Source: Streptomyces goshikiensis (GTDB taxonomy: Bacteria > Actinomycetota > Actinomycetes > Streptomycetales > Streptomycetaceae). Taken from it: a DNA stretch of 64,000 nt. Positions 55,580 through 63,974 of the stretch are shown piece by piece. Both the position numbers and the translations under genes were made by a program. Location of the stretch: the NCBI RefSeq assembly GCF_014650555.1, contig NZ_BMVE01000008.1:274741-338740 (forward strand). Reading direction: 5' to 3'. The notes under the pieces are model-generated. The model did not search any database. It had not been told where the DNA came from and was given only the letters and a program-made list of their open reading frames with translations. How positions within the stretch are numbered: position 1 is the stretch's first letter; each line of letters begins with the position of its first letter.

Positions 55580-55927
55580 ATGGCTACGATCGAGGAGTGC
55601 CGCGAAGCACTCGACCAACTCTCCGGCAACCTGGCGCGGGCCGACGGCGACGTGCGCGGCGCGGCCGCGCTCGACCGCTCCCTGAGCTGCCACATCACCG
55701 ACCTCGACCAGACCTTCACCGGCCGCCTCGAAGGCGGCCGGATCCGGGTCGACGCGGTCGCGCCCGGCCCGCCCGCCGCCAAGGCCGAGATCCGGCTGGC
55801 GATGACGGGCGACGACCTGGTGGCGATGGTGGCGGGCGAGCTGAAGTTCGCCAAGGCCTGGGCCTCCGGCCGGGTCAGGCTGGAGGCCGGCTTCCGCGAC
55901 CTGCTGCGGCTCAAGAGCCTGCTCTGA
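55580..55927 (+). CDS. SCP2-like sterol/lipid-binding domain protein
   Basis: A 115-residue single SCP2 domain (LSCHITDLDQTFTGRLEGGRIRVDAVAPGPPAAKAEIRLAMTGDDLVAMVAGELKFAKAWASGRVRLEAGFRDLLRLKSLL) preceded by a short helix. Such domains hold lipids or coenzyme-A-linked molecules; the partner is unknown. The ATG at 55580 is preferred; a GTG nine bases earlier would also work. TACGGT lies 12 bases before the ATG and may be the -10. It ends close to the convergent iron ABC operon, separated by a five-copy 9-base repeat. Confidence 0.85.
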   Translation: MATIEECREALDQLSGNLARADGDVRGAAALDRSLSCHITDLDQTFTGRLEGGRIRVDAVAPGPPAAKAEIRLAMTGDDLVAMVAGELKFAKAWASGRVRLEAGFRDLLRLKSLL

Positions 55928-55929
55928 TC

Positions 55930-55974
55930 CCGCAGGCCGCGCAGACCCCGCAGGCCCCGCAAACCTCGCAGACC
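55930..55974. repeat. Five-copy 9-base tandem repeat
   Basis: Five consecutive units of CCGCAGGCC/GCGCAGACC/CCGCAAACC/TCGCAGACC type fill the gap between the two convergent stop codons (SCP2 and ABC ATPase). Likely slippage-prone; no gene there. Confidence 0.75.
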
Positions 55975-55976
55975 TC

Positions 55977-56843
55977 TTAGGCGGAGGTCCTCGCCCGGGC
56001 CTGCCGGGCCGCCGGGATCACCAGCGGGGTCCCCGTCTCGGGGTCGTCGATGACCTGGCAGCGCAGCCCGAACACCTTCTCCACCAGTTCCGCCGTGACC
56101 ACCTCGGCCGGCGGCCCCTCGGCGATGACCTCGCCGCCCCGCAGCGCGATCAGGTGCGTGGCGTAGCGGGCGGCGTGGTTGAGGTCGTGCAGGACGGCGA
56201 CCAGGGTCCGGCCCTGGTTCTCGTGCAGCTCGGCGCACAGGTCCAGCACGTCCAGCTGGTGCTGGATGTCCAGGTAGGTCGTGGGCTCGTCGAGCAGCAG
56301 CAGCGGCGTCTGCTGGGCGAGCGCCATCGCGATCCACACGCGCTGGCGCTGCCCGCCCGACAGCTCGTCCACGGCCCGGTCGGCGAGTTCGGCGACCCCG
56401 GTGGACGCCATCGACTCGTGGACGATCCGCTCGTCCTCCTGCGACCACTGGCGCAGCAGCCCCTGGTGCGGGTAGCGGCCGCGCGAGACCAGGTCGGAGA
56501 CGGTGATGCCGTCCGGGGCGATCGAGGACTGCGGGAGCAGCCCGAGGGTCTTGGCGACCTTCTTCGCGGGCAGCGACCCGATGGCCTGCCCGTCCAGCAG
56601 CACCCGGCCGGCGGACGGCTTCAGCATCCGCGACAGGGCGCGCAGCAGCGTGGACTTGCCGCACGCGTTGGGGCCGACGATCACCGTGAAGGAGTTGTCG
56701 GGTATCTCCACCGAGAGGTTCTCGGCGATGACCCGCTGGTCGTAGCCGAGGGTCACGTTCTCCGCGGTCAGCCGCTGCACTTGGGTACTCCTAGGGTTGA
56801 CGAGCCCGGCGGCCGATGCCGCCCCGCTCACGGTCGCGCTCAT
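55977..56843 (-). CDS. Iron-siderophore ABC transporter ATP-binding protein
   Basis: A 288-residue FecE/FhuC-type ATPase: Walker A IVGPNACGKSTLLRAL, Q-loop GLLPQSS, signature DELSGGQRQRVWIAMALAQQ, Walker B LLLLDEPTTYLD and H-loop VLHDLNHAARYA. ATG 56843 follows GGGACGG and overlaps the preceding permease stop (ATGA). Last gene of a three-gene operon; no substrate-binding protein is present, so the receptor must be encoded elsewhere. The FecE-like type and iron box point to a ferric siderophore. Confidence 0.93.
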   Translation of the reverse strand: MSATVSGAASAAGLVNPRSTQVQRLTAENVTLGYDQRVIAENLSVEIPDNSFTVIVGPNACGKSTLLRALSRMLKPSAGRVLLDGQAIGSLPAKKVAKTLGLLPQSSIAPDGITVSDLVSRGRYPHQGLLRQWSQEDERIVHESMASTGVAELADRAVDELSGGQRQRVWIAMALAQQTPLLLLDEPTTYLDIQHQLDVLDLCAELHENQGRTLVAVLHDLNHAARYATHLIALRGGEVIAEGPPAEVVTAELVEKVFGLRCQVIDDPETGTPLVIPAARQARARTSA

Positions 56844-57910
56844 ATCCGTCCCGCCTTGCGCTCGGTGACGAGCAGCCACAGCAGGTACACACCGCCGACG
56901 AGCCCCGTCACCACGCCCACCGGAAGCTGGTCGGCGCCGAAGGCCCGCTGTGAGGCCCAGTCGGACAGCATCAGCAGGACGGCGCCCATCAGGGCCGCGG
57001 TCAGCAGCCCCGCCCCGGGCGAGCGGGTCAGCCGCCGGGCCAGCTGCGGCGCGGCCAGCGCGACGAAGCTGATCGGCCCGGCCGCGGCGCTCGCCGCCGT
57101 GGTCAGCAGGATCCCCGCCACCATCAGCAGCAGCCTGGTCCGCTCCACCCGCACGCCCAGGGCGTGCGCGGCGTCGTCGCCCATCTCCATCATCCGCAGG
57201 GCCCGGCCCTGGCCGAGGACCAGCGGGAAGAGCACGGCGCAGGCCGCCAGCAGCGGCCACACCTGCCCCCAGTCCCGGCCGGCCAGCGAGCCGGTCAGCC
57301 AGACCATCGCCCGGGTGGCCTCGACGAGCTGGGCCTTCGTCAGGAGGTACTGGATCACCGCGACGAGCATCGCGGAGGCGCCGATGCCGACGAGCACCAG
57401 CCGGTAGCCGTTGATGCCCCGCTTGTACGCGAGCAGGTACACGGCGAGGCCGGCGATCAGGCCGCCGACCAGGGCCCCGAGCGCCACCTCGGTGGCGCCG
57501 CCCTTGAACACGATGATGACGACGAGCGCGCCGACCGCCGACCCGTACCCGAAGCCGAGCAGGTCCGGGGAGCCGAGCGGGTTGCGCGAGACGGACTGGA
57601 AGACGGCGCCGGACATCCCGAGCGAGGCGCCGACGAGCAGCGCGACCAGGACGCGCGGCAGCCGCAGGTCGTTGACGATGAAGTCGTTGGCGGGGGTGCC
57701 GTTGCCCAGCAGGGTCTGCACGACGTCCGCCGGGGCTATCTGGAAGTCGCCGGTCCCGATGAGTACGACGGCCAGCGCGAGCGCCGTGACGGCGAGCAGC
57801 AGCCCGACCGCGAGCGCGCGGCGTTCCAGACGCAGGGAGATCCCGCCGGGGATCCGCAGCGGCCGGGGCCCGGCGGGCCGGCCCGCCCGGAGTTTCGTGG
57901 GCACGGTCAC
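56840..57910 (-). CDS. Iron-siderophore ABC transporter permease 2
   Basis: A 356-residue FecCD-family permease with about nine membrane helices. Conserved loops: LRLPRVLVALLVGASLGMSGAVFQSVSRNPLGSPDLLGF and GPISFVALAAPQLARRLT (the ATPase-contact EAA-like loop). GTG 57910 overlaps the stop of the first permease (GTGA). Forms a heterodimer with permease 1. Confidence 0.93.
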   Translation of the reverse strand: MTVPTKLRAGRPAGPRPLRIPGGISLRLERRALAVGLLLAVTALALAVVLIGTGDFQIAPADVVQTLLGNGTPANDFIVNDLRLPRVLVALLVGASLGMSGAVFQSVSRNPLGSPDLLGFGYGSAVGALVVIIVFKGGATEVALGALVGGLIAGLAVYLLAYKRGINGYRLVLVGIGASAMLVAVIQYLLTKAQLVEATRAMVWLTGSLAGRDWGQVWPLLAACAVLFPLVLGQGRALRMMEMGDDAAHALGVRVERTRLLLMVAGILLTTAASAAAGPISFVALAAPQLARRLTRSPGAGLLTAALMGAVLLMLSDWASQRAFGADQLPVGVVTGLVGGVYLLWLLVTERKAGRI

Positions 57911-58956
57911 AGCTGGGCCATCCTCTTGCGCCGAACCAGGTAGATGAAGACGGGGCCGCCGATGAGGGCGGTGACGATGCCGACCTGAAGTTCGGCGGGC
58001 CGGGTGACGATCCGTCCGACGACGTCGGCGCCGAGCAGCAGCCCGGGCGACAGGACCGCCGAGTAGGCGAGCACCCAGCGCATGTCCGGGCCGGTGAAGA
58101 ACCGTACGAGGTGCGGGATCATCAGGCCGATGAACACGATCGGCCCGCACGCGGCGGTGGCCGCCCCGCACAGCAGGGTGATGGCGACCATGGCGCCGAT
58201 CCGGGTCCGCGTCAGGTTGGCCCCGAGCGCCCGGGCGGTGTCGTCGCCCATGGCCATCGCGTTGAGCGGCCGGCCGAGCGCCAGCGCGAGGACCGCGCCG
58301 ACCAGCAGGAACGGGGCCACCTGCGTGACGGTGTCCATGGTGGCCGAGGCCAGCGAACCGACCGTCCAGAAGCGGAGCTTGTCCAGCGCCTTGCTGTCCA
58401 TCAGCTGGACGGCGTTGATGTAGCCGACCAGGGCAGCACTGGCAGCCGTACCCGCGAGGGCCAGCCGGACCGGGGTGGCGCTGCGGCTGCCGCCGAGGAC
58501 GTACACGACGACGGAGACGACCCCGGCGCCGAGGAACGCCCACCAGACGAACTCGCTCAGGGAGTTCGCCCCGAGGAAGCTGATCGCCGACACGACGGCG
58601 GCCGCGGCGCCCGCGTTGACGCCGAGGATGCCGGGCTCGGCCAGCGGGTTGCGGGTCAGCGCCTGCATCACCGCGCCGGACAGGCCGAGGCCGAGCCCGA
58701 CCAGCAGCCCGAGGATGGTGCGCGGCACCCGCAGGTCCCGCACCACCACGTCGGAGGTGGTTCCCGAGTAGTGGAAGAGGCCGTGCCAGACCTCGTCGAG
58801 CGGCATCTGCTTGGCGCCCACGGCGACGCTCGCCACCGCGATCAGGGCCAGCACCGCGAGGGCGGCCAGCAGGCCGACGGCGCGCGCGCCGTGGCGTGAC
58901 CGGGTGGCAGCGGCTTGGGACGCCGCGCTCTGTTCTGGGGGACTCTCGACCAACAC
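57907..58956 (-). CDS. Iron-siderophore ABC transporter permease 1
   Basis: A 349-residue FecCD-family permease: LRVPRTILGLLVGLGLGLSGAVMQALTRNPLAEPGILGVNAGA, then GPIVFIGLMIPHLVRFFTG near the end. GTG 58956 is placed only five bases from an iron-box palindrome, leaving no leader or Shine-Dalgarno, so the message is probably leaderless, or the true start is slightly downstream. First gene of the operon. Confidence 0.92.
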   Translation of the reverse strand: MLVESPPEQSAASQAAATRSRHGARAVGLLAALAVLALIAVASVAVGAKQMPLDEVWHGLFHYSGTTSDVVVRDLRVPRTILGLLVGLGLGLSGAVMQALTRNPLAEPGILGVNAGAAAAVVSAISFLGANSLSEFVWWAFLGAGVVSVVVYVLGGSRSATPVRLALAGTAASAALVGYINAVQLMDSKALDKLRFWTVGSLASATMDTVTQVAPFLLVGAVLALALGRPLNAMAMGDDTARALGANLTRTRIGAMVAITLLCGAATAACGPIVFIGLMIPHLVRFFTGPDMRWVLAYSAVLSPGLLLGADVVGRIVTRPAELQVGIVTALIGGPVFIYLVRRKRMAQL

Positions 58957-58961
58957 GGAAG

Positions 58962-58980
58962 TTAGGTTAGCCTACCCTGC
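58962..58980 (-). promoter_or_regulatory. Iron box (DmdR/DtxR-type operator)
   Basis: TTAGGTTAGCCTACCCTGC on the plus strand matches the DtxR/DmdR consensus TTAGGTTAGSCTAACCTAA at 16 of 19 positions. It lies five bases upstream of the permease start on the minus strand, so iron-loaded DmdR would block transcription of the operon. Confidence 0.85.
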
Positions 58981-59027
58981 CATCCGCAAGATCCCCCGGA
59001 TGGGTAGTCACCACCCGGCCACCCGGC

Positions 59028-60068
59028 CTAAAGTGCCAGCCGGCCCAGCACCTCGCCCGCGTCCAGACCGCACGAGCCGTCCCCGGCCTGCGTCCAGGCC
59101 GCCGCGCACAGCGCCCGGAGCCCGTCCAGCGGATCCCCGCCCTCCCCGCGCAGCTCCAGCGCCCCGTCCGCCGCGACCGCCGTCCAGCCCCCGCAGCGGA
59201 ACCCGGCCCCGTCGGCCTCGCCCTCGACCTCCGGCTGACCCGTGAGCAGCCCGCGCAGGTCCCGGTCCACGTACGTCGGCCGGTGCCTCGGCTCGGCGCG
59301 CAGCAGCTGCTCCGCGTCCGTCACCCCGGTCAGCACCAGCAGGGAATCCACCTCCCCGTTGAAGGCGCCCTCGATGTCGGTGTCCAGCCGGTCCCCCACC
59401 ACCAGCGGCCGCTCCGCCCCGGTCCGCAGCACCGTCTCCCGGTGCATCGGCGGCTGCGGCTTCCCCGCCACCCGCGGCTCCGCGCCCGTGGCGATCCGTA
59501 CGACCTCCACCGCCGCCCCGTTCCCCGGCGCGATCCCGCGGGCCGACGGAATCGTCAGGTCCGTGTTCGAGGCGAACCAGGGCACCCCGCGGTTGACCGC
59601 GTACGAGGCCTCCGCGAGCCGCGCCCACGCCAGTTCGGGCCCCCCGTACCCCTGCACCACCGCCGCGAGGCCCTCCTCGTCGGCCGACTCCACCGGCACG
59701 AGCCCGCGCTCGCGCAGCGCGACCCGCAGCCCCTCCCCGCCGATCAGCAGCACCTTCGAGCCCGCCGGCACCTGCTCCGCGATCATCCGCGACACCGCCT
59801 GCGCCGAGGTGATCACCTCACCGGCCTCGCTCGGGACGCCCAGCTCCGTCAGGTGCGCGGCCACCGCGTCCGGGGTCCGCAGCGCGTTGTTCGTGACGTA
59901 CGCCAGGTGCATCCCGTCCGCCCGGGCCGCCACCAGCGAGTCCACCGCGTGCGCGATGGCCTCCCCGCCCGCGTACACGACCCCGTCGAGGTCGAGGAGA
60001 GCCGTGTCGTACGCCCGGTGCAGACTGCGCTCACTGCCCCCGGGACGGGTCCTGCTCTGCGAGGTCAT
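59028..60068 (-). CDS. HAD-IIA (NagD-like) phosphatase
   Basis: A 346-residue HAD-superfamily phosphatase. The nucleophile motif is ALLDLDGVVYAGG, motif II YVTNNA, and the IIA cap plus motif III/IV GKPQPPM and VVGDRLDTDIEGAFNGEVDSLLVLTGVT. The last 80 residues form an additional Ala/Gly-rich C-terminal part not needed for the fold. Actinobacterial members lie next to the TPR protein and tlyA, as here; the substrate may be a sugar phosphate or phosphoglycolate. ATG 60068 follows GAGGAGAGG. Divergent from DUF1015 with 88 bases between. Confidence 0.9.
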   Translation of the reverse strand: MTSQSRTRPGGSERSLHRAYDTALLDLDGVVYAGGEAIAHAVDSLVAARADGMHLAYVTNNALRTPDAVAAHLTELGVPSEAGEVITSAQAVSRMIAEQVPAGSKVLLIGGEGLRVALRERGLVPVESADEEGLAAVVQGYGGPELAWARLAEASYAVNRGVPWFASNTDLTIPSARGIAPGNGAAVEVVRIATGAEPRVAGKPQPPMHRETVLRTGAERPLVVGDRLDTDIEGAFNGEVDSLLVLTGVTDAEQLLRAEPRHRPTYVDRDLRGLLTGQPEVEGEADGAGFRCGGWTAVAADGALELRGEGGDPLDGLRALCAAAWTQAGDGSCGLDAGEVLGRLAL

Positions 60069-60156
60069 CGAGCCCTCTCCTCATACAGTCGATCTTGTCT
60101 CATTTCCGTACTCCCCCGATCATCCCGCATGCCGAGAGGCGTCTTACGATGCACCA

Positions 60157-61428
60157 ATGACCACTTCTGACCCTGCGGAGCACGGGCTGCGGCTGATCCC
60201 CTTCCCCGGACTGCGCTATGTACCGGAGCGTGTGGGCAGCCTCGCGGCCGTCACCTCCCCGCCGTACGACGTGGTCGTGCGCCCCGACGGAGTCGACTAC
60301 CTCGAATCCGCGGACCCGCACAACATCGTCCGCCTGATCCTCCCCCAGGCCGACACCCCGGCGGCGCGCAACGACCAAGCCGCCCGCACCCTCCGCGACT
60401 GGCTCGCCGAGGGCGTCCTCAGCGCCGACGCCGAGCCCGCCCTCTACGTGTACGAGCAGCGCAGGGCCGGCCTCCTCCAGCGCGGCGTGGTCGGCGCCCT
60501 GGCCCTGTCCGACGCCGCCGCCGGCATCGTCCTGCCCCACGAGGACGTCATGCCCGACGTGGTCACCGACCGCGCCGGCCTGATGCGGGCCACCTCCGCC
60601 AACCTCGAACCCCTGCTGCTCACCTACCTCGGCGACGGACCCGACCAGGGCACCGCCGCGGTCGTCGAGCGCACCGCCCAGCGGCCGCCGCTGTTCTCCA
60701 CCACCACCGAGGACGGCTTCCGCCACCGCCTCTGGGCCATCACCGACCCCGCCGACCTGGCCGCCGTCACCTCGGACCTCGGCCACCGTCAGGCCCTCAT
60801 CGCCGACGGCCACCACCGCTGGGCGACGTACCTGCGCCTCCAGGAGGAGCACCAGTCCCCCACCGGCTGGGACTTCGGCCTTGTCCTGCTCGTCGACACC
60901 GCCCGCTACCCGCTCCAGGTCCGCGCCATCCACCGGATGCTGCGCCGCCTGCCGCTCGCCGAGGCCCTCGCCGCGCTCGACGGCTCCTTCCAGGTCCGCC
61001 CCGTAGACGGCCCGCTCCCGCTCGCCCTGGAGGTCCTCTCGGACGCCGTCGAGCGCGGCAACGCCTTCCTGCTGACCGGCGACGGCACCTTCCACCTGGT
61101 CACCGACCCCGACCCGGCCCTGATCGAGCGCACCGTCCGCCGCGACCGCCCCGAGGCCTGGCGCCGGCTGGACGCCACCGTGCTCCACGCGACGCTGCTC
61201 GACACGCTGTGGCACGTCCCGGACGCCCCCGAGCACATCGCCTACATCCACGACGCGGAAGCCACGGTCGCCATGGCCGAACGCCACGGCGGTACGGCGG
61301 TGCTGCTCCACCCCGTACGGGAGGCCGTGGTCCGCGACCTGGCCCGCCAGGGCGTCACCATGCCCCGGAAGTCGACCTCCTTCGGACCAAAACCAGCCAC
61401 CGGGCTGGTCCTGCGCAGCATCGACTGA
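60157..61428 (+). CDS. DUF1015 domain protein
   Basis: A 423-residue protein of the DUF1015 family. Signatures include LIPFPGLRYVPERVG near the N terminus, TSPPYDVV, ADGHHRWATYLRL in the middle and SPDPE-like C-terminal motifs MPRKSTSFGPKPATGLVLRSI. Members are sometimes linked to serine/threonine metabolism (SerA-like neighbours) but no function is settled. TACGAT ends six bases before the ATG without Shine-Dalgarno, so the transcript may be leaderless. Followed by a strong terminator shared with the convergent TPR gene. Confidence 0.9.
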   Translation: MTTSDPAEHGLRLIPFPGLRYVPERVGSLAAVTSPPYDVVVRPDGVDYLESADPHNIVRLILPQADTPAARNDQAARTLRDWLAEGVLSADAEPALYVYEQRRAGLLQRGVVGALALSDAAAGIVLPHEDVMPDVVTDRAGLMRATSANLEPLLLTYLGDGPDQGTAAVVERTAQRPPLFSTTTEDGFRHRLWAITDPADLAAVTSDLGHRQALIADGHHRWATYLRLQEEHQSPTGWDFGLVLLVDTARYPLQVRAIHRMLRRLPLAEALAALDGSFQVRPVDGPLPLALEVLSDAVERGNAFLLTGDGTFHLVTDPDPALIERTVRRDRPEAWRRLDATVLHATLLDTLWHVPDAPEHIAYIHDAEATVAMAERHGGTAVLLHPVREAVVRDLARQGVTMPRKSTSFGPKPATGLVLRSID

Positions 61429-61440
61429 GACCCGGAAAAC

Positions 61441-61482
61441 ACGAAAGGGCGGCACCCCCCGGAGGGGGTGCCGCCCTTTCGT
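61441..61482. terminator. Bidirectional terminator between DUF1015 and TPR genes
   Basis: Perfect 18-base stem ACGAAAGGGCGGCACCCC / GGGGTGCCGCCCTTTCGT with six-base loop, 13 bases after the plus-strand stop and 16 before the minus-strand stop. A-rich and T-rich flanks serve both strands. Confidence 0.9.
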
Positions 61483-61497
61483 TCAGGCAGGCGCGGA

Positions 61498-63612
61498 CTA
61501 GGCCTTGTCGTCGGCCCGGTCGTCGTCGAGGTCGGCGACGACCTCGTCGGTCACGTCGATGTCGGCCTCGGAGCCCTCGTCGAGGGGCTCGTACTCCTCG
61601 TCGTCCTCGTCGTAGTACTCGGCCTGGTCCGAGGCCCGCTCGGCGGCGGCGACCTCGGCGGCGTCCGCCTCGTCGTCGTCCTCGTCGACCTCGTCGGCCT
61701 CGTCCTCGTGCATCGCGTCGACGAACTCGACACCGTCCAGCTCGGCGAGCCGGTCGGAGGCGTCGGTCGCGCCGTCCTTGTCCGCTTCGAGGGTCTTGCC
61801 GAACCACTCGCGCGCCTCGTCCTCACGACCGGCCGCCAGCAGGGCGTCGGCGTAGGCGTAGCGCAGGCGCGCGGTCCACGGCTGGACGGAGCTGGAGGCC
61901 AGCTCCGGGCTCTGCAGGGTCACGATCGCGGCGTCGAGCTGACCCAGGTCGCGCCGGGCACCGGCGGCGACGAGACGCATCTCGACCTGGCCGGCCTTGT
62001 CCAGCTTCGCGACCTCGGGCTCGCCGGCCATGGTCAGCGCCCGCTCCGGACGGCCGAGGCCGCGCTCGCAGTCGGCCATGACGGGCCACAGCTCGACGGA
62101 ACCGGTCATGCGCTTGGCGGCGCGGAACTCGGCGAGCGCCTCGCTGTACTTCTGCGTCGCGTACGCGGCGAAGCCGGCGGCCTCGCGGACGGCGGCGACA
62201 CGGGAGGCCAGCCGCAGGGCGATGCGCGAGTACGCGTACGCCTGCTCGGGCTCCTCGTCGATCAGCCGGGCCACCATGACCAGGTTCTTCGAGACCTCCT
62301 CGGCCAGACCCTTGGGCAGGCTCAGGAGCTCCTGACGGACATCGGCGTCGATCTCGAAACCGGTGACGTCCTCGTCGATCGGAAGCCGCTTGACCGGGTC
62401 CCGGTCGCGGTCCGCGCGGAAGTCACGGTCGCCACTGCGGTCGTCACGCCCACCGCGGTACCCACCACGGTCATCACGACCGCCACGGAACCCACCACGG
62501 TCGCCGCCACGGTCGTCACGACGGGGGTAGGACGGGCGGTCGCCACCACGCTCGTCGCGGCCACCGCGGAACCCACCGCGGTCGTCATCACGACGGGGGT
62601 ACGAGGGACGGTCGCCACCACGGTCATCGCGACGCGGGTACGACGGACGGTCGCCACCACGGTCATCACGACCGCCACGGAATCCACCACGGTCGTCATC
62701 ACGACGGGGGTACGAAGGACGCTCGCCACCACGGTCGTCACGACGCGGGTAGGACGGACGGTCGCCACCACGCTCGTCACGGCCACCGCGGAACCCACCA
62801 CGGTCGTCATCACGACGCGGGAAGCTCGGACGGTCCCCACCACGGTCATCGCGACGCGGGTAGGACGGACGGTCGCCACCACGGTCATCACGGCCACCAC
62901 GGAACCCACCGCGGTCGTCATCACGACGGGGGTACGAGGGACGGTCCCCACCACGGTCGTCGCGACGGGGGTACGACGGACGGTCGCCACCACGCTCGTC
63001 ACGGCCACGGAAACCGCCGCCACCACCGGAGGGACGACCACCACGGTCGTCATCGCGACGCGGGTACGAAGGACGCTCGCCACCACGGTCATCGCGACGC
63101 GGGTAGGACGGACGGTCGCCACCACGCTCGTCACGGCCACCGCGGAACCCACCACGGTCGTCATCACGACGCGGGAAGCTCGGGCGGTCCCCACCACGGT
63201 CGTCACGACGGAAACCGCCGCCACCACCGGAAGGACGGCCGCCACGGTCGTCATCGCGGCGCGGGTACGAGGGACGGTCGCCACCACGGTCATCGCGACC
63301 GCGGAAACCGCCGCCGCCACCGGAGGGACGGCCGCCACGGTCGTCATCACGACGGGGGTACGAGGGACGGTCGCCACCACGGTCGTCACGGCCACGGAAG
63401 CCGCCGCCGGAAGGACGGTCGCTGCCGGCAGGACGCCCGCCGCGGTCGTCACGGCGGAAGCCGCCGCCACCACCGGTCGGACGGCCACCGCGGTCGTCGC
63501 GACGGAAACCGCCACGGTCACCGCCACGGTCGTCACGACGGAAGCCGCCCCTGTCACCGCCGTCGTTGCGCCGAGGCTCGCGCTCCGGACGATCGTCGGG
63601 AGAGTTGGACAT
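61498..63612 (-). CDS. TPR-like protein with long RGG/D-rich disordered region
   Basis: A 704-residue protein. The first about 405 residues are repeats of the form RDDRGGDRPSYPRRDDDRGG and FRGGRDDRGG, consisting nearly only of Arg, Asp, Gly, Tyr, Pro and Ser. The C-terminal half (from VKRLPIDEDVTGFEIDADVRQELLSLP) is a helical TPR-like domain homologous, in position and sequence character, to the small conserved TPR protein Rv1691 of mycobacteria, ending in a very acidic tail. Mixed RGG-like repeats are typical of RNA-binding, phase-separating proteins. ATG 63612 follows AGGAG. Its gene adjoins an rRNA operon; no function is known. Confidence 0.8.
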   Translation of the reverse strand: MSNSPDDRPEREPRRNDGGDRGGFRRDDRGGDRGGFRRDDRGGRPTGGGGGFRRDDRGGRPAGSDRPSGGGFRGRDDRGGDRPSYPRRDDDRGGRPSGGGGGFRGRDDRGGDRPSYPRRDDDRGGRPSGGGGGFRRDDRGGDRPSFPRRDDDRGGFRGGRDERGGDRPSYPRRDDRGGERPSYPRRDDDRGGRPSGGGGGFRGRDERGGDRPSYPRRDDRGGDRPSYPRRDDDRGGFRGGRDDRGGDRPSYPRRDDRGGDRPSFPRRDDDRGGFRGGRDERGGDRPSYPRRDDRGGERPSYPRRDDDRGGFRGGRDDRGGDRPSYPRRDDRGGDRPSYPRRDDDRGGFRGGRDERGGDRPSYPRRDDRGGDRGGFRGGRDDRGGYRGGRDDRSGDRDFRADRDRDPVKRLPIDEDVTGFEIDADVRQELLSLPKGLAEEVSKNLVMVARLIDEEPEQAYAYSRIALRLASRVAAVREAAGFAAYATQKYSEALAEFRAAKRMTGSVELWPVMADCERGLGRPERALTMAGEPEVAKLDKAGQVEMRLVAAGARRDLGQLDAAIVTLQSPELASSSVQPWTARLRYAYADALLAAGREDEAREWFGKTLEADKDGATDASDRLAELDGVEFVDAMHEDEADEVDEDDDEADAAEVAAAERASDQAEYYDEDDEEYEPLDEGSEADIDVTDEVVADLDDDRADDKA
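62400..63600 (-). repeat. 1.2-kb codon-repeat array (RGG/D-rich)
   Basis: About 20 imperfect copies of a 45-75-base unit, with CGGTCGCCACCACGG, GTCGTCATCACGACG and GGGTACGACGGACGG-like words, code for the disordered region of the TPR protein. Period is a multiple of three, so it is a coding repeat, not a CRISPR. Confidence 0.85.
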
Positions 63613-63690
63613 GGGTGTGACTCCTGTCTTCGGGGTACCGCTAGTCATTCTCGCGCAACCAACCCATGGCCGCGCTTCGGCGTAAAAAAG

Positions 63691-63741
63691 GTGAAAAACA
63701 AAAAGACCCTTGGTCCAGCGTTGAACGCTGGACCAAGGGTC
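63691..63741 (-). terminator. Rho-independent terminator of the rRNA operon
   Basis: An 18-base stem GACCCTTGGTCCAGCGTT / AACGCTGGACCAAGGGTC, followed on the minus strand by two T-runs, just beyond the 5S gene. Confidence 0.93.
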
Positions 63742-63753
63742 CTTTGAAAGATT

Positions 63754-63872
63754 GTTCGGCGGCGTCCTACTCTCCCACAGGGTCCCCCCTGCAGTACCAT
63801 CGGCGCTGAAAGGCTTAGCTTCCGGGTTCGGAATGTAACCGGGCGTTTCCCTAACGCTATGACCACCGAAAC
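63754..63872 (-). rRNA. rrf: 5S ribosomal RNA
   Basis: About 119 bases on the minus strand from GTTTCGGTGGTCATAGCG to GACGCCGCCGAAC. The 5' and 3' ends pair (GTTTCGGTGG with CCGCCGAAC), and the interior CCCGGTTACATTCCGAACC and GGTACTGCAGGGGGG segments are as in known Streptomyces 5S genes. Ends may be off by one or two bases. Confidence 0.95.
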
Positions 63873-63974
63873 CCTATCGGTTTCGAGCGAACAAGCACAC
63901 TTTGTAGTTATGTTCTAGCTCTAGAAACCAGCAACCGTTCGTTGCTTCAGAACTAACACAGTGGACGCGAGCAA
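63873..63974 (-). other. 23S-5S spacer
   Basis: About 100 bases, more AT-rich than the surrounding genes, between the end of 23S and 5S. It includes the AGCTCTAGAAACCAGC and AACGTTCG-type stretch that pairs with itself as a processing stem (GCAACCGTTCGTTGC: GCAAC/GTTGC). No gene. Confidence 0.6.

Noticed and set aside
62400..63600. Regular repeats that look like a CRISPR array
   Set aside because: The repeats and intervals are both multiples of three and code for one protein; there are no unique spacers and no cas genes.
61468..63747. A 759-codon plus-strand frame rich in Val, Thr and Ala
   Set aside because: It is the mirror of the RGG-type repeats and the TPR gene; composition is an artefact of the opposite strand.
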